Assembly: GCA_032718475.1 (NCBI GenBank)
Contig: JAUCBJ010008622.1
Coordinates: forward strand, 56,001-120,000
DNA from: Nemertoderma westbladi
Lineage: Eukaryota > Xenacoelomorpha > Nemertodermatida > Nemertodermatidae
Length of the DNA stretch: 64,000 nt
Direction of reading: 5' to 3'
Shown here: positions 63,258 to 64,000 of the stretch, piece after piece
Layout: each line of letters opens with the position of its first letter
Position numbering within the stretch: the stretch's first letter is position 1
The notes under the pieces: model-generated
The model's input: the letters and a program-made list of their open reading frames with translations, nothing else
Databases searched by the model: none
What the model was told of the DNA's origin: nothing
Program-made: the position numbers and the translations under genes

Positions 63258-64000
63258 ATGAGTCAGTCAGGAGAAGCGACACCGCCGCGGACCCCGGACG
63301 AAGAACTAACGATCCGCGAGGCTGCGACCAGACGATATAGGCCCACGACGCCAGACCCATCGGTAACGGGTGACCCGGCAGTTCAGGACGAGGGGGGCCG
63401 TCTGGAGCCAGAGGTCGAGTCGAGAGGAGGGGGAGTCGAGCCGAGAGAAGGTGAGAGCGAGACGGAGGGAGAAGGAGACGAGTCGACACGGAACGAGGGT
63501 CGACATACCGATGTCGCCCGCCAGCCACAGGCCGAGGGCGACGAACGGCCCACCGAAACGGCGACGGTGGGGCCACCGGTACGACGTCGGACCCGGAGAG
63601 ACGGAAGAGAGGTCGGCGACGAGGACGTCGGGGTTTCTGATCGACTTCGACGGGCCTACAACGCGACCCGGAAACTACTAAAGGAGGCCAAAGAGGAGAG
63701 GGCGAAGATAGACGAGGTGAGACTGAGGAAGCGACTAGGTGAGTCAAATAGACACTTTAATTATCTAATGCGCTTCGGGCAGAGAGAACTGGCCAAGGAG
63801 AGAGCTAGAGGGGTTGCCGAGGAACTGTGTGACTTATGGCGGTGTAGAGGTATGCAACCTAGCGTAGTGTACGTAGGGCCATACTTAGTCGATGCCCGGG
63901 GAGTAAAATTAGTGGGTTGGAGGAGACCTGAGGAGGGCGAATCCGAGGTTAACCCCGAGGATTCGGCCTCGTCGGTCGGAGGGAGTTCAGGGAGGCGGGG
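63258..64000 (+). CDS. BEL/Pao element 3: N-terminal gag ORF, continues past window
   Basis: ATG 63258 opens a frame with no stop to the window end (247 codons). REAATRRYRPTT, QPQAEGDERPTETATVG, PVRRRTRRDGREVGDEDVG and LRRAYNATRKLLKEA match the gag N-terminus of BEL/Pao element 1 (28802-29365). The segment VVYVGPYLVDARGVKLVGW beyond it also has a counterpart in element 1 (minus strand, about 28700-28760) that is out of frame there. Arg/Glu-rich composition keeps minus-strand shadow frames open. Confidence 0.75.
   Translation, partial: MSQSGEATPPRTPDEELTIREAATRRYRPTTPDPSVTGDPAVQDEGGRLEPEVESRGGGVEPREGESETEGEGDESTRNEGRHTDVARQPQAEGDERPTETATVGPPVRRRTRRDGREVGDEDVGVSDRLRRAYNATRKLLKEAKEERAKIDEVRLRKRLGESNRHFNYLMRFGQRELAKERARGVAEELCDLWRCRGMQPSVVYVGPYLVDARGVKLVGWRRPEEGESEVNPEDSASSVGGSSGRR

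Overview
This is metazoan (invertebrate) nuclear DNA and is almost wholly made of nested transposable elements. Evidence: APE-type LINEs, BEL/Pao LTR retrotransposons, a TTAA-flanked piggyBac, Pol III (tRNA-type) SINE promoters, many mini- and microsatellites, and one probable terminal exon with a splice acceptor. There is nothing bacterial, no operon and no CRISPR. The species cannot be named. The mix of BEL/Pao, CR1-like LINEs, hammerhead repeats and frequent ACCGGT / TAGGCCTA words would fit a marine invertebrate, but that is a guess.

Layout. (1) 361-1166: one copy of a dispersed repeat (27-bp minisatellite plus a LINE fragment). (2) About 1225-20900: a LINE ('LINE-A') whose ORF1 carries a Ulp1-like (C48) cysteine protease. 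It is split by a 4.2-kb TIR element (2894-7099, 5-bp duplication CTTGG), which contains an unclassified broken coding region and an antisense PHD-finger pseudogene. It is split again by an 8.6-kb composite insertion (10923-19527) bounded by a 12-bp direct repeat. Inside the composite are a second LINE fragment, a Mutator-like transposase remnant, a decayed CR1-type fragment, a tRNA-derived SINE and a reverse-oriented LINE. (3) 21202-29974: a BEL/Pao retrotransposon with two 582-bp LTRs and 5-bp TTTTT duplications, lacking most of the integrase. (4) 30110-54000: two copies of a roughly 2-kb repeat, each hit by a different element. Copy A holds a piggyBac element (30863-45987), whose transposase ORF is in turn interrupted by a 12.2-kb BEL/Pao element (32455-44641). 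Copy B holds a nearly complete LINE with long open ORFs (47587-52259). (5) 53990-54720: a diverged array of about 165-bp repeats. (6) 55713-59609: a TSD-bounded tandem array of nearly identical 412-bp units, each with a tRNA-like Pol III promoter followed by a complete type I hammerhead ribozyme core. This is a 'retrozyme' and the most notable system here. (7) 60386-60608: a probable last exon of a cysteine-rich, fibronectin-II-like host gene. (8) 62634-64000: the 5' LTR and gag start of another BEL/Pao element, running off the window.

Interactions. Several insertions are proved from within the window: removing the inner element and one duplication closes the interrupted reading frame (piggyBac, LINE-A RT), or an uninterrupted paralogous site exists (piggyBac against 52743-52746). 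The ribozyme array encodes no protein. It would need reverse transcriptase from elsewhere, with LINEs such as the 47.6-52.3 kb one as candidate donors (inference).
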